Shown one piece after another: positions 26,500 to 35,191 of a stretch of DNA of 51,839 nt; positions within the stretch are counted from its first letter, which is position 1; each line of letters begins with the position of its first letter. The position numbers were made by a program, and so were the translations under genes. The DNA is from Enterovibrio norvegicus DSM 15893 (GTDB lineage: Bacteria > Pseudomonadota > Gammaproteobacteria > Enterobacterales > Vibrionaceae). Below the pieces are notes generated by a model. It was not told where the DNA came from. It was given only the letters and a program-made list of their open reading frames with translations, and did not search any database. The DNA is taken from assembly GCF_900115495.1 (NCBI RefSeq), contig NZ_FOWR01000035.1, forward strand, positions 1-51,839, written 5' to 3'.

Positions 26500-27099
26500 A
26501 TGTACCTCATGTCATCGATCTTAAAAACGTTTGTGATCGGCATTGCCTACCTCTTTGTCACGGCAACAGCCACTGCTGAGCCCTACAACGGGTATCTGGC
26601 GTCACAATCTGTCGTCGTCGATGCGCGCATTACGGGGAGTGAATTAACAGAGAACAATAATGGCGGAATTAAAGTCGTGGAGTACAACCACGCGGTGATC
26701 AACTTTAATGATGCGTTCGACATTAACAGTCACACCTTTACAGCGCCGGTTTCTGGGTTGTACAGCATTGATGCACGGTATGCGCAACGCACCTGTGGCT
26801 TTAAATATTTGCTCCGCATCGGCATTTCGATTCCCAACGCGATAGCCCCAGGCAGTAACGCTTCCATTGGTCCTGTTACGTTTGCGAACAACGACACTGG
26901 CTGTGCCATTCCCGGCGTGGCCGCGGTCGACAGCATCATGTACCTAAACCAAGGTGACACCATTTTCATTCAGGCGCGTTATCAGCGCGCGCCGTATGAT
27001 GTGTCGCCGTGGAATTACATTAATGACTATCAAAACCGCCTTGTGATCACCTACCTAAGCGCAGGTGATGGCTGTTATAGCTGTGGCGGGACGCCATAA
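26500..27099 (+). CDS. Secreted protein with C1q/TNF-like jelly-roll domain
   Basis: 199 residues. A Sec signal (cleavage after TATA, about residue 26) is followed by a beta-rich domain whose pattern fits complement C1q/TNF-like trimerising jelly rolls: VINFNDAFDINSHTFTAPVSGLYSIDARYAQ (the F..P.sG.Y.f strands), LRIGISI, SIMYLNQGDTIFIQARYQ (LnqGD motif) and NRLVITYLS at the end. Four cysteines of the mature protein may pair outside the cytoplasm. Bacterial C1q-like proteins occur as surface or spore-surface adhesins. AAGG lies 9 nt before the ATG. The domain call is by pattern only. Confidence 0.7.
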   Translation: MYLMSSILKTFVIGIAYLFVTATATAEPYNGYLASQSVVVDARITGSELTENNNGGIKVVEYNHAVINFNDAFDINSHTFTAPVSGLYSIDARYAQRTCGFKYLLRIGISIPNAIAPGSNASIGPVTFANNDTGCAIPGVAAVDSIMYLNQGDTIFIQARYQRAPYDVSPWNYINDYQNRLVITYLSAGDGCYSCGGTP

Positions 27100-27125
27100 C
27101 GTAAGCGGTTTTTCAGCGCCAACAG

Positions 27126-27178
27126 AAACGCCCCATTCATGCCAAATGTTCCTCGATGCTGGCAAAAATGGGGCGTTT
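27126..27178. terminator. Hairpin between converging C1q-like and CHRD genes
   Basis: AAACGCCCCATT (27126-27137) pairs with AATGGGGCGTTT (27167-27178), a 12-bp stem whose 29-nt loop contains a further GCCA/TGGC pairing. It probably ends both transcripts. Confidence 0.7.
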
Positions 27179-27198
27179 GTTATCACGTAATGACGAAC

Positions 27199-28377
27199 TT
27201 ACTCGATAATCTGACCGCGGATCTCTCCGGCCGCATTTGCAGGCGTATGCACATTCACATAGTTACCACCTTCTATGAATGTGGTTTGCTGTCCTGCATC
27301 CAACACCGTGTTGGCGGGTGTTTGCCAAATATTTACATCACCACTGTCTTGCTCGAGCCCCACAAGCACACCGCCATTCGCACCCGAAACACCGTTGTGA
27401 ATATGTGCAGCGGTGGCACCTGAAACGCCTTCTGTAACGGCTTTAAGCGTCAAAGCACCTGTCTCTGTATTTAACAGCGCGTAACCATTGCCTTGTGCAG
27501 AGGTTGTCACTACAGGCACTTCTTGGCTTCCATCAATCGGGAAGGTAAACAGCACTTGCTGGTTCGTGGTGATCTGGCCTCTTATCTCACCGCTTGGCGT
27601 TCCAGGCGTGTGGAAGTTTGTGTAATAGCCTCCCGCATTTAAGGTCGCCAATGTTGCAGCATCAAGTTCAGTGTTCGCGGGCGTTGTCCAAACGCCAGCA
27701 TCTGTTGCGTCTTGGTCGAGAACAACCAGCACGCCGCCATTGCTGCCGACCTCACCAATGTGAATATGCGCTGCCGTCGCATCGTCGATCTCTTCAGTGT
27801 TTACGCGAAGGTTCAACGTCTGGTTTTCACTGTTGTACTCGGCATAGCCGTCACCACTTGCGCTCGTGGTCACTGCGGGAACTTCCTGCGAGCCGTCCAC
27901 TTCGAAGGTATAAATGGTGGTGGTATCAGGCACAATTTGCGCGCGCACTTCACCAGACGGCACCGTGCTTGTGTGAAGGTTAATGTACCAATCTCCGCTC
28001 AACAGCGTTTGAAATTGTTCATCAGTCAGATCGCTCGCATCAATGCTGGCCAGGCCGTTTGAGTCTGGCGTACCAAATGGGAAAACCACAGCGCCTGTAC
28101 TGCCAATATCCCCAGCGTGAATATGCGCTGCAGTGAAATCGCTGAAGTTGCTCGTATCAAGCGTCGCTTTCAGCTGCTTGGCACTTTCATCCACGTCTAT
28201 CGTTGAACTGCCTGAGCGTGTGGAATCGTTCATCGGCACCGCTTGTTGCCCTGTCAGCATCAATGCGTACGTTTTGGTGGCCGTAAAGTCAGGGGATGAA
28301 GGCGTGACTGTGTTGTTATCGTCATCATTGCATGCAACCAATGCGGTTAAGGCTACCGCTGCTGCTATGTATTTCAT
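27199..28377 (-). CDS. Lipoprotein with three CHRD domains
   Basis: 392 residues. The signal peptide ends in TALVAC (lipobox Cys16), then a DDDNN-rich linker. Three CHRD (chordin-type) domains follow at about 36-150, 155-270 and 275-392. Each has a GSQEVP or GQQAVP opening, an A(A)HIH.G..G..G motif, and a closing GxYxNxHTxxxPxGEIRGQI. In animals CHRD occurs in the BMP antagonist chordin; bacterial copies are exported and of unknown role. AGGAC lies 7 nt before the ATG. It fits the theme of the spondin, vWA and C1q-like neighbours. Confidence 0.93.
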   Translation of the reverse strand: MKYIAAAVALTALVACNDDDNNTVTPSSPDFTATKTYALMLTGQQAVPMNDSTRSGSSTIDVDESAKQLKATLDTSNFSDFTAAHIHAGDIGSTGAVVFPFGTPDSNGLASIDASDLTDEQFQTLLSGDWYINLHTSTVPSGEVRAQIVPDTTTIYTFEVDGSQEVPAVTTSASGDGYAEYNSENQTLNLRVNTEEIDDATAAHIHIGEVGSNGGVLVVLDQDATDAGVWTTPANTELDAATLATLNAGGYYTNFHTPGTPSGEIRGQITTNQQVLFTFPIDGSQEVPVVTTSAQGNGYALLNTETGALTLKAVTEGVSGATAAHIHNGVSGANGGVLVGLEQDSGDVNIWQTPANTVLDAGQQTTFIEGGNYVNVHTPANAAGEIRGQIIE

Positions 28378-28770
28378 TTTATCGTCCTATTGATATGCCC
28401 AACCTTTGAAATACCCATGTGTCTCCGATAATTGGGCGACAACAAGAAGGACAACAAAGGCGTTGATAAGAGAAACGCCGAATTTCTGGCTCCATTTCGG
28501 GGGTGTTGTATTCGGTGTTTGTGTAAACACACAGGTGGGACGAACACGATGAAGCATTGGATTCAGATACAGAGCAACGCATTGATGCAATACAATTTAT
28601 TCTCAACAAAGCAACAAAATCCCTTGTTTTATCTAGGGCTAAAACCAAAAAAAAGCACAGTGGTTACACTGTGCTCTTGCCTATTTTCTCACGCTGAATG
28701 TCGCGGGTAACGACACATTACAACCACTTTTCGATCAAGATTTCATCGATGTATTCGGACCCAATACCCG
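28378..28770. other. Intergenic region, racemase terminator and CHRD promoter
   Basis: 393 bp on the minus-strand path from the racemase to the CHRD gene. It holds a strong minus-strand terminator and presumably the CHRD promoter. No gene seen. Confidence 0.55.
28645..28675 (-). terminator. Intrinsic terminator of the racemase gene
   Basis: On the minus strand AGCACAGTG-TAAC-CACTGTGCT is followed by a run of eight or nine T. Textbook form, about 100 bp after the stop. Confidence 0.92.
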
Positions 28771-29862
28771 CTAGCGCGCTGCCAGGTTTTTATCCATGTC
28801 GGCGTAATAGCGCTGAAGGGCATCAACAATGACAGTGTCCACCTCATCATGTTCGAGGTAAACAGGTATCCCCATGTCGATCAATTTGTCTTCAGCATCT
28901 TGCAGGGTTTGGGATATGAAAAGTGTGGGTAGGTGCATATAACTGCCCGTGACCGATTTTCCTTGAGCCGCAAGGAATGACACCGTGTGTTGAAACACCG
29001 TTTTTTGCACACGTGCAATCGCGTCAAGAGACGAGACTTTAAACGCCAGCGGCGCAAACCAATCCGTGTGCTCGCCCTTGTATTGTTCTAGCTCGCCATC
29101 AGGTGCTTTGCCTTTACCGTGTGCCGTCAAAAGGCACTGCGCCAGCACATTTGATGCATCAATCACCTCGATGTGTGCTGGAATCAACCCGTCTCGCTTG
29201 AAACGCGCACAACTTGCCGCCGTCAGTGCAAGCGGTAATTCCGTGCAACCGAGAACGACCTTTGAGCAACCTTGCTGTTCGCACTCAGAACGAATCACAT
29301 CACACAGCAGCGCTTCGGCGTCTGGTGTGATTTGCGCCGTTTTAATACCAAAAGCAGGATCGTAAATCGCCGCCATCACTTTCTGTTGGTTATCGACCGA
29401 TGGCTTGGTGGATGCAACACCTTGTTCCATCAGCGCCGCTTGATAGAGACCCGAGTCAACCAAGCTATTCACGCCCATCACCAGCACCTTATCTTGTTTG
29501 CCTTCTATGGTATGTGCGGTTCGATGAAGCATGTCCACGAAAGTCACTGGTACCTCTGGTAACAGATTCCGGAACAGATCGTGCGCGCTATTACAGGCCA
29601 ACCCCATGACATCCGCACCGAGATATTGCATGAAACGCAGCGTATAGATGGCCGTATCAGCCTTTCTTAATTCAGGTTCGTCCGTTGGCTTCCAGCTTTG
29701 CATCACTTCGTCAGGTTTGTAGGCCAAACGTGAGTTACCGAACGCAATAAACGCGCGTTTATCCGCGCCCTTTATGGCGTCAATTTTTTCGACCAAATCC
29801 ACCATGGCTTCATTGCCGAAGCCACCAATAATGCCAATACGTGGCAAATGCGTACTGCTCAT
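28771..29862 (-). CDS. Aspartate/glutamate racemase family protein with C-terminal extension
   Basis: 363 residues. The first 250 form an Asp/Glu racemase-like domain: RIGIIGGFGNEAMVDLVEKI (phosphate/glycine loop), the first catalytic cysteine in GLACNSAHDLF (Cys90), and the second in VVLGCTELPLAL (Cys206). Both acid/base cysteines are present, so racemisation of an acidic amino acid or a related reaction is plausible. The last 110 residues are an added alpha/beta domain not found in ordinary 230-250-residue racemases. Divergent from the RpiR regulator, which may control it. AGGGG lies before the ATG. Confidence 0.82.
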   Translation of the reverse strand: MSSTHLPRIGIIGGFGNEAMVDLVEKIDAIKGADKRAFIAFGNSRLAYKPDEVMQSWKPTDEPELRKADTAIYTLRFMQYLGADVMGLACNSAHDLFRNLLPEVPVTFVDMLHRTAHTIEGKQDKVLVMGVNSLVDSGLYQAALMEQGVASTKPSVDNQQKVMAAIYDPAFGIKTAQITPDAEALLCDVIRSECEQQGCSKVVLGCTELPLALTAASCARFKRDGLIPAHIEVIDASNVLAQCLLTAHGKGKAPDGELEQYKGEHTDWFAPLAFKVSSLDAIARVQKTVFQHTVSFLAAQGKSVTGSYMHLPTLFISQTLQDAEDKLIDMGIPVYLEHDEVDTVIVDALQRYYADMDKNLAAR

Positions 29863-30005
29863 AAAAACCCCTATTGAATTGCGCGAATGCTCTGAGAATC
29901 GACTTCAGAACAAGGACCAATGGCGATCCGATAACGCAATCTAAACAAGAGATTCCAAATTTTCTTTGATCAAACAGCAGCATAGAGACGCATTAACAGC
30001 ATATC

Positions 30006-30033
30006 CATCTAGTGATATAGCAAAAACTAGATG
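30006..30033. promoter_or_regulatory. Inverted repeat between racemase and RpiR genes
   Basis: CATCTAGT (30006-30013) and ACTAGATG (30026-30033) are separated by 12 bp. RpiR proteins often bind such sites near their own gene; candidate operator for both divergent promoters. Confidence 0.4.
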
Positions 30034-30157
30034 TTAATCATACTATCAATAACAAAGCACACCGACTCGTTAACGGAATAAAAACAAGGACATATTAGTC
30101 ATACTTTTTGTGCGGGAAATTGCAATTCCCTTGAATTCCCACAGGACGGGTGGAAAT

Positions 30158-30853
30158 ATGTCCCGCAGATTAAGGATTTGGGAAAAATTCCCCATGGACA
30201 GAAAAACCTTCATCAGCAAGGTGAACGGATTGGATTCGTTAACATCGGAAGAAGTGCTTATTGCTCAATATTTTATGAAGCACTACACCATGCTACCTTT
30301 CGCAAAAATTGATGAGCTTTGTAAGCAGATTGGCGTAGGAAAAGCCACACTAGGACGTTTCTTACAGCGTTTGGGTTTTTCCGGCTTCCTTGAATTCAAA
30401 AAGCAGGTATCAAATGAACTTGCACTCACACTAACAACACCGGTTGAACGTTATGAAGGGGCAAGACAGGCTGACCAGGGCCAAAGTGTGTTGGAGAGCC
30501 ATGCTAAAGAAATCATGTCGAACATGGCGAAAACCTTTTCTTCTTTATCCGAATCAGATTTCGATCTCGCCATCGTGTACATGCAAAACCCACGAGGAAA
30601 ATTGTACGTGGTCGGCAGCGCATCCTCTGAGGCACTCGCGAATTATTTCTATTTATTAACAACCGCTGCACACGTTGCTATGCCAATGCAGCTTGCAGCG
30701 GGTTTGATGCGCTCTGCATCGCCAGTGGCAGGTGTGGTTATCGCTTGCGCTGGCGTGGCAAACGTTTCGCCTATCGAGCTAGCAAAACGCACCATGATCC
30801 CAATGCTGGGCGGCCTTCTGTCCGTACTCGTATGTTCACAAGTGCTGATCTAA
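30158..30853 (+). CDS. MurR/RpiR family transcriptional regulator, atypical SIS domain
   Basis: About 231 residues from this start. The RpiR N-terminal winged-helix is clear: LTSEEVLIAQYFMKHYTMLPFAKIDELCKQIGVGKATLGRFLQRLGFSGFLEFKKQVSNEL. The C-terminal part resembles a sugar-phosphate-binding SIS domain (GKLYVVGSASSEALANYFYLLTTAA) but lacks the usual second serine motif and stops early; typical members have about 280 residues. The start is uncertain: ATG 30158 (GGTGGAAAT upstream) and ATG 30194 are both reasonable, and a GTG at 30110 opens the frame. Likely controls the racemase or pepT; the effector is unknown. Confidence 0.8.
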   Translation: MSRRLRIWEKFPMDRKTFISKVNGLDSLTSEEVLIAQYFMKHYTMLPFAKIDELCKQIGVGKATLGRFLQRLGFSGFLEFKKQVSNELALTLTTPVERYEGARQADQGQSVLESHAKEIMSNMAKTFSSLSESDFDLAIVYMQNPRGKLYVVGSASSEALANYFYLLTTAAHVAMPMQLAAGLMRSASPVAGVVIACAGVANVSPIELAKRTMIPMLGGLLSVLVCSQVLI

Positions 30854-30894
30854 TTCCCTAGAAACAGTCATCACATGAACACGTAAGTTTTTAT

Positions 30895-30960
30895 CAGGTT
30901 GAGGTGTGTCGTCTAAGCAAGGTCTAAACAATATCGGTATGACGCACCCAACCTGTTTTT
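30895..30960 (+). terminator. Long intrinsic terminator after the RpiR gene
   Basis: CAGGTTG-GGTGTGTC (30895-30910, one bulged A) pairs with GACGCACCCAACCTG (30941-30955), followed by T5. It separates the regulator from pepT. Confidence 0.85.
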
Positions 30961-31007
30961 GTATTTATTCCACGCGATTCACGAAGAAGCGCGTGTAGGA
31001 GAACGTA

Positions 31008-32255
31008 ATGAATATCGTCGATCGCTTCCTGCAATACACCCGCATTAACACCACCACCAGCCGAGAAAAAGGCGCTGCTGGCATCATGCCGTCTTCTGAT
31101 GGGCAAAGGGTGCTCGCACAATTGATTGCCAAAGAACTTGAAGCCTTGGGCATGGAAGACATCGTGTTACGCGATACCGCCATCCTAACGGCGACCTTGC
31201 CTTCAAATGTGCCAGCGTCGGCGCAAGCCATCCCGACCGTTTCTTTCTTTGCGCACCTTGATACCAGCGCAGAGCAGTCTAACGACACAAAGGCACAAGT
31301 CGTGCCTTACAACGGCGGTGATATTTGCCTCAACGCAGAGTTAGATATCATCCTGAAACAAACCGAATTCCCAGAGCTTGCTCAGTATGTGGGTGACGAC
31401 ATCATCGTGACCGACGGCACTAGCTTGCTGGGCGCAGATGACAAAGCGGCCATTGCAGCCATCATGCACGCGTTGCAAAAACTCAAAGCGAACCCAGACA
31501 TTCTTCACGGTGACGTGAAAGTGGCCTTCGTCCCTGATGAAGAACAAGGCCTACGCGGTGCGAAAGCCTTCGACGTAGAGAGCTTTGGTGCAGACTTTGG
31601 TTACACCTTGGATTGCTGCGGCATTGGCGAGTTTGTGCATGAAAACTGGAATGCGGGCGACGCAGTCATCACCTTCACCGGCCAATCTGCACACCCTATG
31701 TCAGCGAAAGGAAAACTGAAGAACTCGCTATTGATGGCGCACCAGTTCATCAGCATGTTGCCAGCAGGCGAAGCCCCGCAATACACAGAAGGCCGCGAAG
31801 GCTATTACTGGGTGAAAGAGATGACCGGAAACAGCGCTAAAACCGTGCTGAAAATGGACATTCGCGACTTCACCAAACAAGGCTACCAACACCGCATGGC
31901 GTTTTTGCAGAACTTGTCTGACAGTTGTGCAGGCCTATGGGGCGAAGGAACGGTATCGATTCACTTGGCAGATCGCTATGAAAACGTGGCAAACAGCTTA
32001 GAAGGTGAGGCAAGTTTCCCAATCGACATCGCCAAAGAAGCTTATGCCCGCAACGACATTCAAATGAACGCGATCCCAATGCGCGGCGGTTATGACGGTG
32101 CGGTACTTTCTCAAAAAGGCTTGCCATGCCCGAACATCTTTACCGGTGCGCACAACTTCCACTCCATCTACGAATACTTGCCAGTGAAATCACTGCAAGC
32201 CGCCAGTGCCGTGGTGGTGGACGTGATTAAGATTACCGCAGAGCGTCATTTGTAA
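31008..32255 (+). CDS. pepT: Peptidase T (aminotripeptidase)
   Basis: 415 residues, the usual PepT length (M20B family). Two-zinc ligands are in place: FFAHLDTS, LLGADDKAAIA, PDEEQGLRGAKAFD (catalytic and bridging Glu), YTLDCCG and GAHNFHS. It should release N-terminal residues from tripeptides in the cytoplasm. The start is supported by TAGGAG 6 nt before the ATG. A short IR (CACGCG/CGCGTG, 30971-30976 with 30990-30995) lies just before the ribosome-binding site. Terminated at 32268-32292. Confidence 0.96.
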   Translation: MNIVDRFLQYTRINTTTSREKGAAGIMPSSDGQRVLAQLIAKELEALGMEDIVLRDTAILTATLPSNVPASAQAIPTVSFFAHLDTSAEQSNDTKAQVVPYNGGDICLNAELDIILKQTEFPELAQYVGDDIIVTDGTSLLGADDKAAIAAIMHALQKLKANPDILHGDVKVAFVPDEEQGLRGAKAFDVESFGADFGYTLDCCGIGEFVHENWNAGDAVITFTGQSAHPMSAKGKLKNSLLMAHQFISMLPAGEAPQYTEGREGYYWVKEMTGNSAKTVLKMDIRDFTKQGYQHRMAFLQNLSDSCAGLWGEGTVSIHLADRYENVANSLEGEASFPIDIAKEAYARNDIQMNAIPMRGGYDGAVLSQKGLPCPNIFTGAHNFHSIYEYLPVKSLQAASAVVVDVIKITAERHL

Positions 32256-32267
32256 ATTATCCACCAT

Positions 32268-32292
32268 ACATCGGGCGACCCCCGCCCGATGT
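32268..32292 (+). terminator. Intrinsic terminator after pepT
   Basis: ACATCGGGCG pairs with CGCCCGATGT around ACCCC, followed by a pyrimidine-rich tail with TTT. Confidence 0.82.
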
Positions 32293-32464
32293 TCATTCTC
32301 TTTCAACGCACTCCGCGCATACCTTTTTCTCTTGCCTCTTGTCTCTTTTTCGTCCCTCAAATCTCGCCCCTCGTTTCTCAATAAAAACCCTTCTCGGCAG
32401 AGAACAGAATTGTTATAACCCACTCATGCCGACGAATATTTGAACGAAAGGACGCGACACCACC

Positions 32465-33916
32465 ATGGAAATTAGGTTTACCCAACTCACCGCCACGGGC
32501 GCAACATCAACACTCAATATTGAACAATGGACAATCTCCCCACAGGAATCTTGGGCGGTATTCAGCACCGAAGGCGACATTGGTTCTTTGCTGGGCGAAT
32601 TACTGGTGGGTGAACTTGAATTTGATGGCGAATTGCACCTATCGCCAGGGACATTCGCGCAAGTGTCTTTAGTCGAGCAGCAGCGTCTACTCGATGACGA
32701 ACTGGCAAAAGATGACACCGATTTCCTCGATCGCATTGATGCTTGCAGCACGGTTTACGCACTGATATTCGAGCAATGCCACGATGACGCCCTCACACAA
32801 AAGCTCATTAACGAACTGGATCTAAATCACCTGAGAGAGAGTGGCTTTCGCGTGCTGTCTACCGGTGAAACACGCCGTGTGATGTTAGCGCGAGCATTGG
32901 CTACACAACCTGATTTTATCGTGCTCGATAGTCCGTTCACAGGCCTTGATGTTGCACACCGCGCTGCGTTGGCGACCTATCTGACCGCCCTTTCACAACG
33001 TGTACAAATGCTTGTGACCTTCTCACGAGAAGAAGACATGCCAGAGTGGGTTGATCACATTGCACTGTTCAACCACGGTAAGCTCGACAGTTTGATGAAC
33101 AAAAACGCGTGGGATACCCACCCCATCATCACGCAAATAAAAGCCCAATCGAAAGAACAAAGCGAGCATATGATGGCGTTAATTCGTCGCTATCAGCACA
33201 GCACACCGTTTGAAAACCCTATCTTTGAACTCAAAAACGGCGAAGTCGCTTATACCGAGAAAACCATCTTCACCGAGGTCGATTGGCGCATAGACAAAGG
33301 CCAACACTGGCAGGTAAAAGGCCCGAATGGCTGCGGAAAAAGCACGCTGCTCGGGATGATTTTTGGCGATCATCCTCAGTGTTACAGCAACGACATTCAG
33401 ATATTTGGAAAACAGCGCGGATCAGGCGAAACCATCTGGGAAATCAAAAAACACATCGGCATGGTCTCGTCGGCTTTACACCTGCAATACCGCGTGAATT
33501 GCTCTGCCCTCGATGTGATTTTATCAGGCTTTTATGACTCCATTGGTCTGTACAACCAGCCGTCATTGAAAGAACGAGACATCGCCAAAGAATGGCTCGA
33601 TATTCTCCACATGCGCCAATACCACAAAACCCCTTTCCGCAAATTGGAATATGGACAACAGCGCTTACTGTTGATTGCCCGTGCCATTGTTAAGCAACCC
33701 ACGTTGCTGATTCTGGACGAGCCTTACCAAGGCTTGGATTATCTTGGCCGCAGGTTAATGAAAAGCACGCTAGAACTGATCGCCAAAGAAAACCTCAGCC
33801 AATTGCTGTACGTTTCGCACTACCAAGGTGATGAGCTAGAAAGCATCAAGCATTCACTGACGTTTGAGTTTGATGAAGCGTCTGAGTGCTACCGTGCAAC
33901 AATGCAGTCACGTTAG
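32465..33916 (+). CDS. modF: ModF-like tandem ABC ATPase with degenerate first half
   Basis: 483 residues with two ABC ATPase halves. The second (about 255-483) is complete and very ModF-like: GPNGCGKST (286-294), HPQCYSNDIQIFGKQRGSGETIWEIKKHIGMVSSALHLQYRVN, LLILDEPYQGLD and SHYQGDE. The first half keeps a signature (LSTGETRRVMLARAL) but its P-loop is replaced by STEGDIGSLLG (about 34-44), and Walker B reads IVLDSPFTGLD with serine for the catalytic glutamate. ModF/PhrA is associated with molybdate uptake in E. coli, yet no modABC is nearby. Weak ribosome-binding site (AAGGA, 12 nt upstream). Convergent with the REC-EAL gene. Confidence 0.88.
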   Translation: MEIRFTQLTATGATSTLNIEQWTISPQESWAVFSTEGDIGSLLGELLVGELEFDGELHLSPGTFAQVSLVEQQRLLDDELAKDDTDFLDRIDACSTVYALIFEQCHDDALTQKLINELDLNHLRESGFRVLSTGETRRVMLARALATQPDFIVLDSPFTGLDVAHRAALATYLTALSQRVQMLVTFSREEDMPEWVDHIALFNHGKLDSLMNKNAWDTHPIITQIKAQSKEQSEHMMALIRRYQHSTPFENPIFELKNGEVAYTEKTIFTEVDWRIDKGQHWQVKGPNGCGKSTLLGMIFGDHPQCYSNDIQIFGKQRGSGETIWEIKKHIGMVSSALHLQYRVNCSALDVILSGFYDSIGLYNQPSLKERDIAKEWLDILHMRQYHKTPFRKLEYGQQRLLLIARAIVKQPTLLILDEPYQGLDYLGRRLMKSTLELIAKENLSQLLYVSHYQGDELESIKHSLTFEFDEASECYRATMQSR

Positions 33917-33970
33917 TTCTTCACGCCATTGACTCACATGGTTAAACCAAAGGATGGATGAAAAAGGCAG

Positions 33971-35191
33971 CTAAGCGCTGTCTGCACTTGCTTGCTCACA
34001 CCAACGCGAGTGCCATTGAGTAAGTTGTTCAATCGGTTTAGGTCGGCAAATCAAAAAGCCTTGGATCAGCATGTTTGGATAATGCGTGACCAAGTATTCC
34101 AGCTCTTCTAATTCTTCAACGCCCTCAGCCACCAGCTTGAAATTCTCGGCGGGTGAAAAAGTAGCAAGAGAGCGCACGATGGCCTGACTGAACGGGTCGT
34201 TGTGGATTTGGTGCACCAAGGAGCGATCAATTTTCACTTCGGTGAACGGCAAGCTTCTTAACTGCTGAATGTTGGTGAACCCTGTTCCAAAATCATCCAT
34301 CGACACCCCATATCCCTGAATGCGTAAACGGTTGAGCGATTCCAATTGCTCGGCAGATTTCAGCGCATGCTCCTCAGTAATTTCAAGGATGATTTGGTGC
34401 TTGTCGATGTTCTGCGCATCAAACAATTGATGAAGACGTTTAGGAATATCCAGATCGGAAAGTTGAGTCGGCGAGAGGTTGATACTGATGGACACGTCAC
34501 TGCCAAACGCCGTTAGCAACGCCGGCATATCGATGGAGATTTTCTGAGCCAGCTGCATGGTGATGGTATCGACAAGATCGTGCTGGATCGCTGTGCCAAT
34601 GAAGTTATCCGGCAAGATCGTCTCGCTATTTTCCTCTACCTCTATCCTCGCCACCACTTCCAAGCTTTCGATGCAATTACTGATGGGGTTTAGCTTGGGT
34701 TGGTAGTAAGGCACGATGCTGTCACGAGATATGTGACCGACCAACTCGTCGCGGGTCATTTTTTCTAAATGAAAACGTTTTTTTCGCCCCACATACCCCA
34801 TGCGTTTCAATACTCGCGAAAGGCCATCGCGGCAGATGGGTTTTGCAATACTGCCCAACAAATAGACCTCTTGTTGTTGAGCAATGTTAGCGGCCAACTC
34901 TACAACACGGGTTTCCAAATCAGAAACGATGCACACACCACCGCGAAACCCGAGATTACCAAGTTCCCGAATGACTTCCATGCCGTCAATAACAGGCATG
35001 TTTAAATCCGTCAGTACTACGTCGTATTTTTTGGGGTTTTGCTTCACCGCGTCGAGCGCCATTTGTGGCATTGCAAAGCTATCAACGTTGTTATAACCAA
35101 GCTGAGAAAGCACAGACTGGATCATGATGATCATGCTTTCTGTGTCATCAATGACGAGTATCCACTTTTCTTTATCCAAATCTTCACCCAA
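33971..35191 (-). CDS. REC-EAL response regulator, c-di-GMP phosphodiesterase
   Basis: 406 residues. A receiver domain (about 8-130) has the phospho-acceptor Asp62 in LTDLNMP and the conserved Lys117 in SIAKP. An EAL domain (about 150-395) has the signature as EVVARIE (E178, R182 kept), SINLSP, LEITEEHA, SMDDFGTGF, EVKIDRS, LVAEGVE and QGFLICRP. All metal and catalytic positions look intact, so it should hydrolyse c-di-GMP when phosphorylated. The start is TTG at 35191, two codons after a stop; an alternative TTG is at 35179. No histidine kinase is adjacent. Confidence 0.9.
   Translation of the reverse strand: MGEDLDKEKWILVIDDTESMIIMIQSVLSQLGYNNVDSFAMPQMALDAVKQNPKKYDVVLTDLNMPVIDGMEVIRELGNLGFRGGVCIVSDLETRVVELAANIAQQQEVYLLGSIAKPICRDGLSRVLKRMGYVGRKKRFHLEKMTRDELVGHISRDSIVPYYQPKLNPISNCIESLEVVARIEVEENSETILPDNFIGTAIQHDLVDTITMQLAQKISIDMPALLTAFGSDVSISINLSPTQLSDLDIPKRLHQLFDAQNIDKHQIILEITEEHALKSAEQLESLNRLRIQGYGVSMDDFGTGFTNIQQLRSLPFTEVKIDRSLVHQIHNDPFSQAIVRSLATFSPAENFKLVAEGVEELEELEYLVTHYPNMLIQGFLICRPKPIEQLTQWHSRWCEQASADSA

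Noticed and set aside
28379-28710. Open frames between the CHRD and racemase genes
   Set aside because: They run over a clear minus-strand terminator, are short, and show no family signal.
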